DNA from: Vreelandella profundi
GTDB lineage: Bacteria; Pseudomonadota; Gammaproteobacteria; Pseudomonadales; Halomonadaceae
DNA length: 64,000 nt
Assembly: GCF_019722725.1 (NCBI RefSeq)
Contig: NZ_CP077941.1
Location: 2,976,001 to 3,040,000 of the forward strand
Reading direction: 5' to 3'
Positions 19,670-28,323 of this stretch are shown one piece after another. The first letter of the stretch is position 1, and each line of letters opens with the position of its first letter. A program made the position numbers and the translations under genes. Below the pieces are notes generated by a model. The model saw nothing but the letters and a program-made list of their open reading frames with translations, was not told the DNA's origin and searched no databases.

Positions 19670-20449
19670 TTAATGCTCAATGTTGACCATCAGGTTACCC
19701 AGGGCCTCATAAACGGCACGCTCGGTTTTATGCAGATGGCTAGCCGAAGGCACCCAATAGCGAACGCTGTTAGGCGAATTGAACTGGGTTAAATAGTGGG
19801 TAGGCGCGGCAATGGGCGAAAGGCCCGCAGCCTGAAAGTGGCGCATAGCGCGGGGCATATGGGAAGCAGAGGTAACCAATATAATTGAGGCGCCCTTGCC
19901 CAGTAGCTGGCTTACCGCCTGGGCTTCCTGGCCGGTATCCGTTGGCCAATCTAAAACCTGCAGCTGCGCCTCGGGCACCCCGAGTGACTGAGCCGCCTGG
20001 GCATAGCCTTGCGCAACCGGTGCTATCGCAGCATTTCGGCTAGCGCCAGATACGATAAGCGGCAACTCCGCTACTTGTCGCCATAAGCGAATCCCCTCCA
20101 TCAAGCGAATGGCTGAGCTTTCGCTTAATTTAGACACACTGGAAACAGGCGCGTCCGGCTGCCAGCCGCCGCCTAATACCACGACAGCCACAAACGGCAT
20201 TCTCTGAGGTACGTGTAATAGCGCCGGGTAGCGGGTTTCAAAAGGTGTCAACAAGCGTTCGGCTACCGGTGCCCAGCTGGCAAGGAATAAAACAGCCAGC
20301 CCAAGTCCCGCCAACCTGACCCCCAAACGTTGGTGCTTTCGCCAAACTACCCACAAGCCCACAAACAACAAGCCTATACTCACAGGCAATGGCATGAGTA
20401 GCTGTGCTAACAAGCTTTTTATCAGGCCGTACAACGCTACTTCCGTCAT
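19670..20449 (-). CDS. YdcF/ElyC family (DUF218) membrane protein
   Basis: Inner-membrane protein of 259 residues. Two N-terminal membrane segments (about 13-35 and 41-62) precede a DUF218 domain. This starts VAVVVLGGGWQPD (about 88-100) and includes IRLMEGIRLWRQ, LIVSGASRNA, WPTDTGQEAQAV and ILVTSASHMPRAMRHFQAAG. The family includes ElyC, linked to envelope polysaccharide and undecaprenyl-phosphate homeostasis in E. coli. In a Wzx/Wzy locus a role in lipid-carrier recycling is plausible, but no enzymatic activity can be assigned. Confidence 0.85.
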   Translation of the reverse strand: MTEVALYGLIKSLLAQLLMPLPVSIGLLFVGLWVVWRKHQRLGVRLAGLGLAVLFLASWAPVAERLLTPFETRYPALLHVPQRMPFVAVVVLGGGWQPDAPVSSVSKLSESSAIRLMEGIRLWRQVAELPLIVSGASRNAAIAPVAQGYAQAAQSLGVPEAQLQVLDWPTDTGQEAQAVSQLLGKGASIILVTSASHMPRAMRHFQAAGLSPIAAPTHYLTQFNSPNSVRYWVPSASHLHKTERAVYEALGNLMVNIEH

Positions 20450-20479
20450 TGAGTGTTACCTATGCAGCCAGTAACTATA

Positions 20480-21646
20480 TCAATCACTGCCAAAAAGATC
20501 GCGTGTGTACACCTTGCTGATCACATCCTGCAGTTCTGCAGCCATTCGGTTACTTAAAATCACATCGGCCTGGGCTTTGAATGCCGCTAAATCATCCACA
20601 ACCTTTGAGCCATAGAAAGTAGTTTCTTCTAGCACCGGTTCGTAAACGATTACCTCTACGCCTTTGGCCTTAATGCGCTTCATAACACCCTGCATGGCAC
20701 TGGCACGGAAGTTATCAGAGCCAGACTTCATAATCAGTCGATAAACGCCCACAACACGCGGCTTACGTGCTAACACCTGCTCCGCAATAAAGTCTTTTCG
20801 AGTGCGGTTAGCATCCACAATGGCCTGAATCATGTTGCTCGGCACATCTTGGTAATTAGCGAGCAGCTGCTTGGTGTCTTTCGGCAAGCAGTAACCGCCG
20901 TAGCCAAAAGAAGGGTTGTTGTAATGGCTGCCAATACGGGGGTCTAGCCCAACGCCTTCAATAATTTGCTGAGTATCCAGGTCGTGGCTTTCAGCATAAG
21001 TATCCAGCTCGTTGAAGTACGCTACTCTCATGGCCAAATAGGTGTTAGCAAATAGCTTAATGGCCTCTGCTTCAGTGCTGTTAGTCAGCAGTACCGGCAT
21101 ATCCTGCTTGATAGCGCCTTGCTTCAGCAGGCCTGCGAATATCTCCGCGCGCTCAGAACGCTCGCCCACGATGATACGAGTAGGATAAAGGTTGTCATAG
21201 AGGGCCTTACCCTCACGCAGGAATTCCGGCGAGAAAATCAAATTATCAGTAGCGAAGCGCTGGCAGGCTTCAGCGGTATAGCCCACAGGCACTGTTGATT
21301 TAATTACCATAACCGCTTTAGGGTTGATGGTCATTACATCTTGAATAACCGCCTCAACGCTTGAGGTATCAAAGGTATTCGTAACCGGGTCATAATCCGT
21401 TGGCGTAGCTATTACTACATAATCAACCTGTCGGTAGGCAAGGTCGCGATCTAAAGTAGCGGTAAACTTCAGCTCACGACTAACAAGAAATTCTTGAATT
21501 TCAGCATCTTCGATAGGCGACTGACCAGCGTTCAACATAGCCACACGCTCAGGAACAATATCCAACGCCACTACCTCATTATGCTGGGCGAGCAGCATGG
21601 CATTAGAAAGCCCAACATAGCCGGTACCGGCAATGGCAATCTTCAT
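20480..21646 (-). CDS. ugd: UDP-glucose 6-dehydrogenase
   Basis: NAD-dependent oxidation of UDP-glucose to UDP-glucuronate. At 388 residues it equals the length of E. coli Ugd and follows it closely from the start ([21 protein letters not shown]). It has the Rossmann GxGxx[27 protein letters not shown] and the catalytic cysteine in [16 protein letters not shown] (about residue 253). It is one of two nucleotide-sugar dehydrogenases in the locus; the other (34433-35710) is of the GlcNAc/GalNAc type, so the two give different uronic acids. Confidence 0.95.
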   Translation of the reverse strand: MKIAIAGTGYVGLSNAMLLAQHNEVVALDIVPERVAMLNAGQSPIEDAEIQEFLVSRELKFTATLDRDLAYRQVDYVVIATPTDYDPVTNTFDTSSVEAVIQDVMTINPKAVMVIKSTVPVGYTAEACQRFATDNLIFSPEFLREGKALYDNLYPTRIIVGERSERAEIFAGLLKQGAIKQDMPVLLTNSTEAEAIKLFANTYLAMRVAYFNELDTYAESHDLDTQQIIEGVGLDPRIGSHYNNPSFGYGGYCLPKDTKQLLANYQDVPSNMIQAIVDANRTRKDFIAEQVLARKPRVVGVYRLIMKSGSDNFRASAMQGVMKRIKAKGVEVIVYEPVLEETTFYGSKVVDDLAAFKAQADVILSNRMAAELQDVISKVYTRDLFGSD

Positions 21647-21678
21647 TTAAGCATCCTTGATAACTGTATAAAAAAGAG

Positions 21679-22869
21679 TTACTGAACAACTTCAGCCATT
21701 ACTTTTTTAACTATTTGGCACGTTTTATCAATTTCCGCTTCAGTCAAAGTGGGGTGACAAAGAAACATAAGGCTGGTTTCACCTAACTCACGTGCAACCG
21801 TTAAAGGCTTTTCAGGCCGCCAGCAAGTATCATCAAACGCTTTTTCCAGGTACACCTCTGAACAAGAACCAGAAAAGCACGGTACGCCACGCGCGATTAT
21901 TTCATTCATAATGCGGTCACGATTCCAGCCTTCTTTAAGCTGTTCAGACTCCACGAACACATAACATTTGTACGCTGCGTGCTCGATGTGCTCTGGCATT
22001 TCAGGCACACGCAAACCATTGCACTCACTGGCTGTTTGCCAGATACGCCGGGCGTTAGCTTGGCGAGCGGCTTTCCACTGCGGCATACGCGCTAACTGGA
22101 TACGCCCAATAGCAGATTGCATTTCAGTAAGCCGCCAGTTGGTGCCAAAACTCTCGTGCAGCCAGCGAAAACCCGGCTCATGTTCGCGCTCGTAAACGGC
22201 TTCCCAACTTTTACCATGATCCTTATAGGCCCACATGGCTCGCCATAAAGCTTCATCATTCGTGGTGACCATCCCACCTTCACCACCGGTGGTCATAATT
22301 TTATCCTGACAGAATGACCAACAGCCTATATGGCCAATGCTACCTACGCTTTGGCCTTTATAAGTCGCACCATGAGCTTGGGCGCAATCTTCAATTACAC
22401 AAAGGTTATGTTTCTCAGCCAGCGCTATTAGCGCTTCCATTTCACATGGCCACCCCGCCAAATGGACAGCAATAATGGCTCGCGTGTTAGGCGTAATTCG
22501 TTCAGCAACGGAGGCAGCAGTAATATTTTGTGAGTCACGATCTACATCAGCAAACACCGGTACTGCACCTGCGGTAACAACGCTAGAGGCAGTCGCTAAA
22601 AAGGTACGCGAAGTAACAATAACTTCATCTTTTCCACTTCCGGCGCCATCACCAATACCAAGACCTTTTAATGCTAAATCAAGCGCGGTGGTACCGTTAG
22701 AAACGGCAATAGCGTATTTAGCTTTTGCAAACGTAGCAAACTCACGCTCAAATTGACGACCTTCCTGGCCTGTCCAGTAATTAACCTTATTGGAAAGAAG
22801 AACATTATGAACTGCATTGGCTTCGTCCTCAGAGAAGGAGGGCCAGGGGGAGAAGGGACCGTTAAGCAT
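21679..22869 (-). CDS. PLP-dependent sugar aminotransferase, PglE-like (DegT/DnrJ/EryC1/StrS)
   Basis: Transfers an amino group to the 4-keto sugar made by the PglF-like dehydratase. The 396 residues start MLNGPFSPWPSFSEDEANAV. They show VSNGTTALDLALKGLG (about 56-71), VIEDCAQAHGATYKG (about 157-171) and the Schiff-base lysine in CWSFCQDKIMTTGGEGG (about 184-200). The next gene is a PglD-like acetyltransferase, then PglC-like and PglA-like genes, so a diacetylbacillosamine-type pathway is the best reading. FucNAc4N-type products are an alternative. Confidence 0.9.
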   Translation of the reverse strand: MLNGPFSPWPSFSEDEANAVHNVLLSNKVNYWTGQEGRQFEREFATFAKAKYAIAVSNGTTALDLALKGLGIGDGAGSGKDEVIVTSRTFLATASSVVTAGAVPVFADVDRDSQNITAASVAERITPNTRAIIAVHLAGWPCEMEALIALAEKHNLCVIEDCAQAHGATYKGQSVGSIGHIGCWSFCQDKIMTTGGEGGMVTTNDEALWRAMWAYKDHGKSWEAVYEREHEPGFRWLHESFGTNWRLTEMQSAIGRIQLARMPQWKAARQANARRIWQTASECNGLRVPEMPEHIEHAAYKCYVFVESEQLKEGWNRDRIMNEIIARGVPCFSGSCSEVYLEKAFDDTCWRPEKPLTVARELGETSLMFLCHPTLTEAEIDKTCQIVKKVMAEVVQ

Positions 22870-22921
22870 GCGACCACCAGATGTGTCGAAGTATTGAAAT
22901 TAATTAGCCGAAAATAACTTA

Positions 22922-23542
22922 CTAGTAAAGAGAACGTGCTGGTACGCCAATAACAGTTTGACCGCAAGGCACATCACGGATAACCGCGGCACCTCCCCCG
23001 ATGGTGGCGTTACTACCGATGTTTACTAACTGTTTAATACAAGCGCCTATACCTACCCAACTAGCTTCAGCCACTGTAACGCCACCTGCTAACGTAGCAC
23101 CGGGGCAAATATGCACGCCATCGCTTAACGAGCAGTCATGATCAACACTAGCTCGTGTATTTACAATACACGCCTCACCCAACTGGCTATCGATTTGTAT
23201 AACGGCTCCAGCAAACACAACACTACCTGCGCCAAGCAAAACCGTATTACTCACAACAGCGGCAGGATGTACAAGAGTTGCTAAAGGGGCATTGAGGGTC
23301 TTGAGCTGACGTACCTTTTCAAGGCGTACGTGGTTGTTGCCAATCCCCACCAGCACACCATCAAACTCGCTTAACTGCTGTATTAACGCCTGAGTATTGC
23401 CTACAATAGCCCAGCTGCCATTAATCTGTACTTCAGGCCAAGCATCATCAAAAAAAACAATACTTTCCCAACCACATTGCAAGGCCGTTTCTGCAACCAC
23501 TTTACCGTGGCCGCTGGCACCAAGAACGGCAAGACGCCTCAT
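22922..23542 (-). CDS. Sugar O/N-acetyltransferase, PglD/NeuD-like
   Basis: Acetylates the 4-amino group of the UDP-sugar made by the aminotransferase, using acetyl-CoA. The 206 residues have an N-terminal substrate-binding Rossmann-like domain (LAVLGASGHGKVVAE, about 4-18) and a C-terminal left-handed beta-helix of hexapeptide repeats. The presumed catalytic His lies in RASVDHDC (about residue 135), and the C-terminus VIGVPARSLY is typical. It overlaps the sugar transferase gene by four bases and lies 52 bases before the aminotransferase start. Confidence 0.9.
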   Translation of the reverse strand: MRRLAVLGASGHGKVVAETALQCGWESIVFFDDAWPEVQINGSWAIVGNTQALIQQLSEFDGVLVGIGNNHVRLEKVRQLKTLNAPLATLVHPAAVVSNTVLLGAGSVVFAGAVIQIDSQLGEACIVNTRASVDHDCSLSDGVHICPGATLAGGVTVAEASWVGIGACIKQLVNIGSNATIGGGAAVIRDVPCGQTVIGVPARSLY

Positions 23543-24135
23543 TTATCACTGCCGGTAAATTTAGTCATAGTTGCCTCGCCCTCTGCACTAATACCATCGC
23601 GGTCCAAGACCTTCTTAACAGTAAGAAATAGAATCTTCACATCCAGCCAAAGTGAGCGATTATCTATATACCATACGTCTAGCTTAAACTTGTCTTCCCA
23701 TGAAATAGCATTGCGGCCGTTGATCTGTGCCCAACCAGTAACACCAGGGCGTACCTGATGTCGGCGATACTGCTCAGGTGAGTATAAGGGCAGGTATTCG
23801 ATCAACAGTGGGCGCGGACCTACCAAACTCATATCACCTTTCAGCACATTCCATAACTCCGGTATCTCATCTAGGCTGGAAGAGCGCAGAAAATATCCAA
23901 AAGATGTAAGCCGTTCAGAGTCAGGAAGAGTGTTACCTGAAGAATCAACAACATCCTTCATAGTGCGAAATTTCACCATCTGAAAAGGAACGCCATTTAA
24001 GCCTGGACGGAGTTGGCGAAAAAGCACCGGGGTACTCATTTTACGACTGATTTTCCACGCGATGATAACAATAACAGGAGACAATAGGATCAAAGCTATT
24101 AAAGATGCAATAATGTCAAAAAATCTTTTAATCAT
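23539..24135 (-). CDS. Initiating phosphoglycosyl transferase, PglC-like
   Basis: Monotopic membrane enzyme that transfers a sugar-1-phosphate to undecaprenyl phosphate and so starts the repeat unit. The 198 residues contain one N-terminal re-entrant membrane segment (about 8-28), the FRQLRPG and MVKFRTM motifs, and the catalytic Asp-Glu pair in SSLDEIPELWNVLKGDMSLVGPRP (about 79-102). It lacks the long N-terminal membrane domain of WcaJ, as PglC does. Four-base overlaps on both sides show tight coupling with the PglA-like and PglD-like genes. Confidence 0.92.
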   Translation of the reverse strand: MIKRFFDIIASLIALILLSPVIVIIAWKISRKMSTPVLFRQLRPGLNGVPFQMVKFRTMKDVVDSSGNTLPDSERLTSFGYFLRSSSLDEIPELWNVLKGDMSLVGPRPLLIEYLPLYSPEQYRRHQVRPGVTGWAQINGRNAISWEDKFKLDVWYIDNRSLWLDVKILFLTVKKVLDRDGISAEGEATMTKFTGSDK

Positions 24136-25256
24136 GAAACACCCATCTCCATTAGCATCAAAGCATTTACTTTATGCACATCATATTTTTCGACAGCTAT
24201 TTCACGGGATCGATGTCCCATGCAAACAGCCAAATCCTTGTCTAAAATAAATTTCTCCATAGCAGCCACAAGTTCACTAACAGACTTTACCGGCACAAGA
24301 AAACCATTATCACCATCTACTACTGTTTCTTTACATCCAGGGGCATCGGTAGTAATGATTGCTCGTCCCATTGCCATGGCTTCTAAAACAGTACGTGGTG
24401 TACCTTCTCTATAAGAAGGCAGTACATAAACGCTACAATTTTCGATGGCAGGACGAACATCTTCAAGCTTACCTAAGTAATCAATAATGCCTGAAACTCT
24501 CCAAGAATCGAGCTCTTGCTGGGCAATTGCATCAGGGTTCTTATCAATCCAACCAACCAGCAGAAAGACTGTGGCTGGGTAGCGTGCTTTAATAATTTTT
24601 GCAGCTTCAAAATACTCACGAACACCCTTATCACCCAGGAGCCTAGCAATTAGCAAAAAACGTGACTCTCTAGGCAATGGTGTCACAGTGAACTGATCCA
24701 CAGAAACTCCTGAACCATTCACTACAACAGATCGCGTATTGGTAGGTAAAAGAAATAATTTACGAAACAAAATCTCATCATCAGGATTTTGAAAAAAAAC
24801 AACTTTTGTTTTTTTTAATACAAACTTATATAACTTCTGAACAATTTTGTGAAGAAATGCTCGCCTGAAATCACCTTCAGAATTTTGAAATGTGTATCCT
24901 AGCCCTGTTATTAAGGCAACTCGATTAGGAACAGAGGCAAGCCACGCTGCTAAGACACCATAAATAACAGGTTTTATTGTATAACATAAAACATAATCTG
25001 GCTTGACATTGCGCATTAAACTCCAGAGAGAAAAAAATGAAATTAAGTCTGCAAAAGGATTCAAACCAGTTCTATTTAAATTTATGTCATGTACTTTTAT
25101 TCCCAAAACTTCAAGCTCATCACAAAGACCACGTTCATCAAGGATTCCTGGACAAGCTACATGAACTTCATATCCTGCATGTTGAATAGCCTCTAATAAG
25201 ACGCCGCGAAATTTAATAAGCGAGTTAGGAAAGCTTGCCACCAATAAAAACTTCAA
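24132..25256 (-). CDS. Glycosyltransferase family 4, PglA-like
   Basis: Adds a second sugar, GalNAc in characterised PglA proteins, to the lipid-linked first sugar. The 374-residue GT-B protein starts MKFLLVASFPNSLIKFRG. It has RTGLNPFADLISF, TIKPVIYG, ALITGLGYTFQ and the donor-binding YREGTPRTVLEAMAMGRAIITTDAPG (around 285-310). It is richer in A+T than the PglC/D/E-like genes and marks the edge of the AT-rich cassette. The 163-base gap 25257-25419 upstream is AT-rich and without a gene. Confidence 0.87.
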   Translation of the reverse strand: MKFLLVASFPNSLIKFRGVLLEAIQHAGYEVHVACPGILDERGLCDELEVLGIKVHDINLNRTGLNPFADLISFFSLWSLMRNVKPDYVLCYTIKPVIYGVLAAWLASVPNRVALITGLGYTFQNSEGDFRRAFLHKIVQKLYKFVLKKTKVVFFQNPDDEILFRKLFLLPTNTRSVVVNGSGVSVDQFTVTPLPRESRFLLIARLLGDKGVREYFEAAKIIKARYPATVFLLVGWIDKNPDAIAQQELDSWRVSGIIDYLGKLEDVRPAIENCSVYVLPSYREGTPRTVLEAMAMGRAIITTDAPGCKETVVDGDNGFLVPVKSVSELVAAMEKFILDKDLAVCMGHRSREIAVEKYDVHKVNALMLMEMGVS

Positions 25257-25419
25257 ATAAACCTCCTAATAATTAAAACAAAAAAACAAAGCCATATTCA
25301 AAACTTTTACAAAATTTCAAAAATATACTAAAAAAGTCATACATAAAATTCAATAAAGAAACATGAAGACACTCAGCCCACATAACAAAAAAATATAAAA
25401 AGACATACGCTAACCAAAA

Positions 25420-26550
25420 TTAAAAACTGTTATCTTCGCCCATTATGCGAGGATAACCGCACGCCAAAAAAATTTTATTAATAAATTGTGTTACAGACCT
25501 ATCTGCCTCAACATACTCTCTATACAAAGAAGATTTATCATTATAATTATTTAAGACTGAATTAATAGAATGGAAAATTGAATCCTCATCAACTCCCCCG
25601 GCCACCTCAATATTTGGCAGTGAATAAACACCATCTGTACAAGGTGTAGTTACGAGTGAACCAACACCACTAGCCATCATTTCTATCAGAACATTGGGGA
25701 AGCCTTCTTTAATGGAGCTAACTATTCCCATAGTAGCACCCTGATAATAAAAAAAAGGATTTTCCACTCTACCATGGAATATAACTCGACCTTCTAAATT
25801 TAAATCACAAACTAAGGTTTCAAGTTTTTGCCGTTCTGGGCCATCGCCAACTATTTCCAAAACCGACTCTGGATGATATTTTAGAACCTCTGAAAATGCT
25901 TTTATCAAAGTTCCAAAACCTTTAATAGGAATTAAACGACCACATGCCACTAATCGATTACTTTTCTTTGGAGATAACATGATGGACTCTAGAGAGGAGT
26001 CAATAAAACTTAAAGAAACAGGGTTTTCTAACACTAGTGAATTCTTTACTGGCTCGCAATTCAACGCAGACTCTAAAGAATTCTTCATGTTCTTTGTCTG
26101 ATAAATTAGCAAGTCTTGTGCCCCATAAAAGAAGCGATAAAGAAAATGAAAAAGAAACCTTTTTAAGCCGAAAAATCTTTCAAAAATGAAAGTAGACTCT
26201 CTAGAAACAAGAAAGTCGCACTTTAAAATCCGAATATATCTTAAAAAGCTTAGTGCAGCATTTATATGAGTATGAGTTGAAAAAACAAAAGTAGGATTAA
26301 AATCAGCTGAAATTTTTCTCATATAATAAAAAAAAGAAAGCAAGGAAGATTTTTCAGAAGAAAACTCTCTGACAATTAGGACACAGTTTGGATGGGACTC
26401 CAAAACATCCCAGTTAGGCTGCCGCCCTCTAGACATAATATAAATCGTAACATAGTGGCCCTGTGCTAAAAACTCATGAGCAACATTAAACAACACTCTT
26501 TCAGCTCCACCCATAATAGCAGTGGGTAATACTATAAGAGCGCGTGCCAT
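25420..26550 (-). CDS. Glycosyltransferase family 4
   Basis: GT-B glycosyltransferase of 376 residues, probably using a UDP-sugar on the cytoplasmic face. It shows an N-terminal glycine-rich loop (PTAIMGGAERVLFNVA, about 9-24), RLIPIKGFGTLIKAF, VGDGPERQKLE and the C-terminal EGFPNVLIEMMASGVGSLVTTPCTDG (about 288-312). The gene is very AT-rich and overlaps the acyltransferase by one base. The acceptor and donor cannot be read from the sequence. Confidence 0.85.
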   Translation of the reverse strand: MARALIVLPTAIMGGAERVLFNVAHEFLAQGHYVTIYIMSRGRQPNWDVLESHPNCVLIVREFSSEKSSLLSFFYYMRKISADFNPTFVFSTHTHINAALSFLRYIRILKCDFLVSRESTFIFERFFGLKRFLFHFLYRFFYGAQDLLIYQTKNMKNSLESALNCEPVKNSLVLENPVSLSFIDSSLESIMLSPKKSNRLVACGRLIPIKGFGTLIKAFSEVLKYHPESVLEIVGDGPERQKLETLVCDLNLEGRVIFHGRVENPFFYYQGATMGIVSSIKEGFPNVLIEMMASGVGSLVTTPCTDGVYSLPNIEVAGGVDEDSIFHSINSVLNNYNDKSSLYREYVEADRSVTQFINKIFLACGYPRIMGEDNSF

Positions 26551-27086
26551 TAGCGGCCCCTACTTATATCAATTGCTAAAAATACCTTTTCTTCATATGG
26601 CAAACAATGTTCTAACTCAGAATCATTTACAAATGAATTTATAACTTTATTCTCATAATCAATAAAACTACCGATAAATCGAGCCGGATTACCTGCTACT
26701 ATAGTACCACTGGGAACATCTTTAGTAACTACTGAACCTGAGCCTATAATCACCTTATCTCCAATATTAACACCAGGTAGAAGAATTGCATTAACACCAA
26801 TAAACACATCACTTCCTATAGTTACAGGACTATAGTGCTGATACCTTTTTCCCATTTCATTGTGTATAAGCCATGTACTGCCATCATGGGTAAGGATCTT
26901 AACACCACTGGTTATAGTAACCCTATCACCAATAGAAATCAGAAAGGGCTCTGATCCCCAAGCAGTACTATAAATACGACATCCAGTGCCAGTTTGAACG
27001 CCGCAATGATGAGCATAAGCGACTCCTCCGCGAAAATGCAAAATATATAGCCCAATTACTTTCTTAAAGAGTTTAAATAATAACAT
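26550..27086 (-). CDS. Hexapeptide-repeat acyltransferase (left-handed beta-helix)
   Basis: Likely O- or N-acetyltransferase modifying a sugar of the repeat unit. The 178 residues show repeated [LIV]GxxxxI patterns: ISIGDRVTITSGVKILTH, VTIGSDVFIGVNAILLPGVNIGDKVIIGSG and VVTKDVPSGTIVAGNPARFIG. The His in LTHDG fits the catalytic position of the WcaF/NodL/maltose-acetyltransferase class. It starts 34 bases after the wzy stop and belongs to the same transcription unit. Confidence 0.87.
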   Translation of the reverse strand: MLLFKLFKKVIGLYILHFRGGVAYAHHCGVQTGTGCRIYSTAWGSEPFLISIGDRVTITSGVKILTHDGSTWLIHNEMGKRYQHYSPVTIGSDVFIGVNAILLPGVNIGDKVIIGSGSVVTKDVPSGTIVAGNPARFIGSFIDYENKVINSFVNDSELEHCLPYEEKVFLAIDISRGR

Positions 27087-27120
27087 TCATACACCTTCAT
27101 TTGTTTATAGCATCTTTCAA

Positions 27121-28308
27121 TTATGGCTTATTAACACGCATAATTGCAGGGCTTAACGAAAGAATCACAATTACAATATAGAATAACCTATTATCTAAAA
27201 GGCCATTTGCAAAAACACCCCAAGCAGCTACCAAACACCATGGTAGAACATACCCCCAGCCTGATCTTATGCAATTCCCGAACATAAAACATAACAATGA
27301 AATTATAAAAAAAGAAAGCCCAATAACACCATTTTCCACTAATATCTTTAAATATAAATTATGTGTAGCTCCCTTTATATCAAATTCACCACTATAAGTT
27401 GAAGCAGTACCAAATCCTAAAATTGGTCTTTCCAACCATAAATCAAAATATTTTTTTGCTAATTGAACCCTTGGGTCATCAAGATCAACAAATCCTCCAT
27501 CTGAAAACATATACTCCAATCTATTAAGGACTGTAAGATTTACAACCATATTAAAGTAGACGAAAGCTGAACCAACTAAGAACAAAGAAATTACTGCAAC
27601 TGAAACCAAAAACTTATAATTAAAACTAAAACCAATTTCTTTGCGCAAATAAAAGCCTGATAGTATACAAAGAAATAACAATAAAAAACCACTTCGAGAC
27701 AAAGTAACCAAAACAGAGACAGCAACAAAGCCCATTATAATAAGCAGTGATCGAGTTGATCTTAATAACACAAAAGCTAGAAGCAGCAACATAGTTGCAG
27801 CTTGTGCCCCCGCATTAGGATTAATCATAATGCCAGCCGGACGTGCTCCTTCAGAAAAATATTTTTTAGGGCTTATTACATCGACCCAGATAGTGCCACA
27901 GATTAATAATATCGCCACAATCACGCCAGCTGTCACATACTTTTTATACGACGGCATTAATACAATTATTCCAATAAATATAGCCACCAACATGTATAAA
28001 CAGTACCTAAAAAAAGCTAATCCTGCCGAGACAATATCAGGAGCAAAAAATACAGAACAAAGTACCCAAATCAAAAAAGAAAAAAAAGCCCATAATGAAA
28101 TTAGCGGCCATATAGAAGCATTATTTATTTTTATATGCCCATTACTTTTCATGGCCAAAATAAAAAACATACCTAACACAAATAATACACCAATTAAGCT
28201 ACCTCCTACCAAATAACCAGATCTTGATAAATATATATCCAGGCCGGAAACACACAAAAAAACTGAAATTACTATCAAAAACTCTAAAAACATTTTCTTT
28301 ATATTCAT
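27121..28308 (-). CDS. wzy: Wzy-type polysaccharide polymerase (O-antigen ligase-like domain)
   Basis: Polytopic inner-membrane protein of 395 residues with about ten hydrophobic segments. It is very AT-rich, as is usual for strain-specific wzy genes. The Wzy_C region reads RPILGFGTASTYSGEFDIKGATHNLYLKILVENGVIGL (about 290-328), with conserved Gly and HN residues. With wzx, wzc and wza in the same operon, this is the best candidate for the polymerase that joins repeat units in the periplasm. The other Wzy_C gene (16443-17705) has a different composition and may be the ligase. Confidence 0.85.
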   Translation of the reverse strand: MNIKKMFLEFLIVISVFLCVSGLDIYLSRSGYLVGGSLIGVLFVLGMFFILAMKSNGHIKINNASIWPLISLWAFFSFLIWVLCSVFFAPDIVSAGLAFFRYCLYMLVAIFIGIIVLMPSYKKYVTAGVIVAILLICGTIWVDVISPKKYFSEGARPAGIMINPNAGAQAATMLLLLAFVLLRSTRSLLIIMGFVAVSVLVTLSRSGFLLLFLCILSGFYLRKEIGFSFNYKFLVSVAVISLFLVGSAFVYFNMVVNLTVLNRLEYMFSDGGFVDLDDPRVQLAKKYFDLWLERPILGFGTASTYSGEFDIKGATHNLYLKILVENGVIGLSFFIISLLCFMFGNCIRSGWGYVLPWCLVAAWGVFANGLLDNRLFYIVIVILSLSPAIMRVNKP

Positions 28309-28323
28309 GAGACACTCACGACA

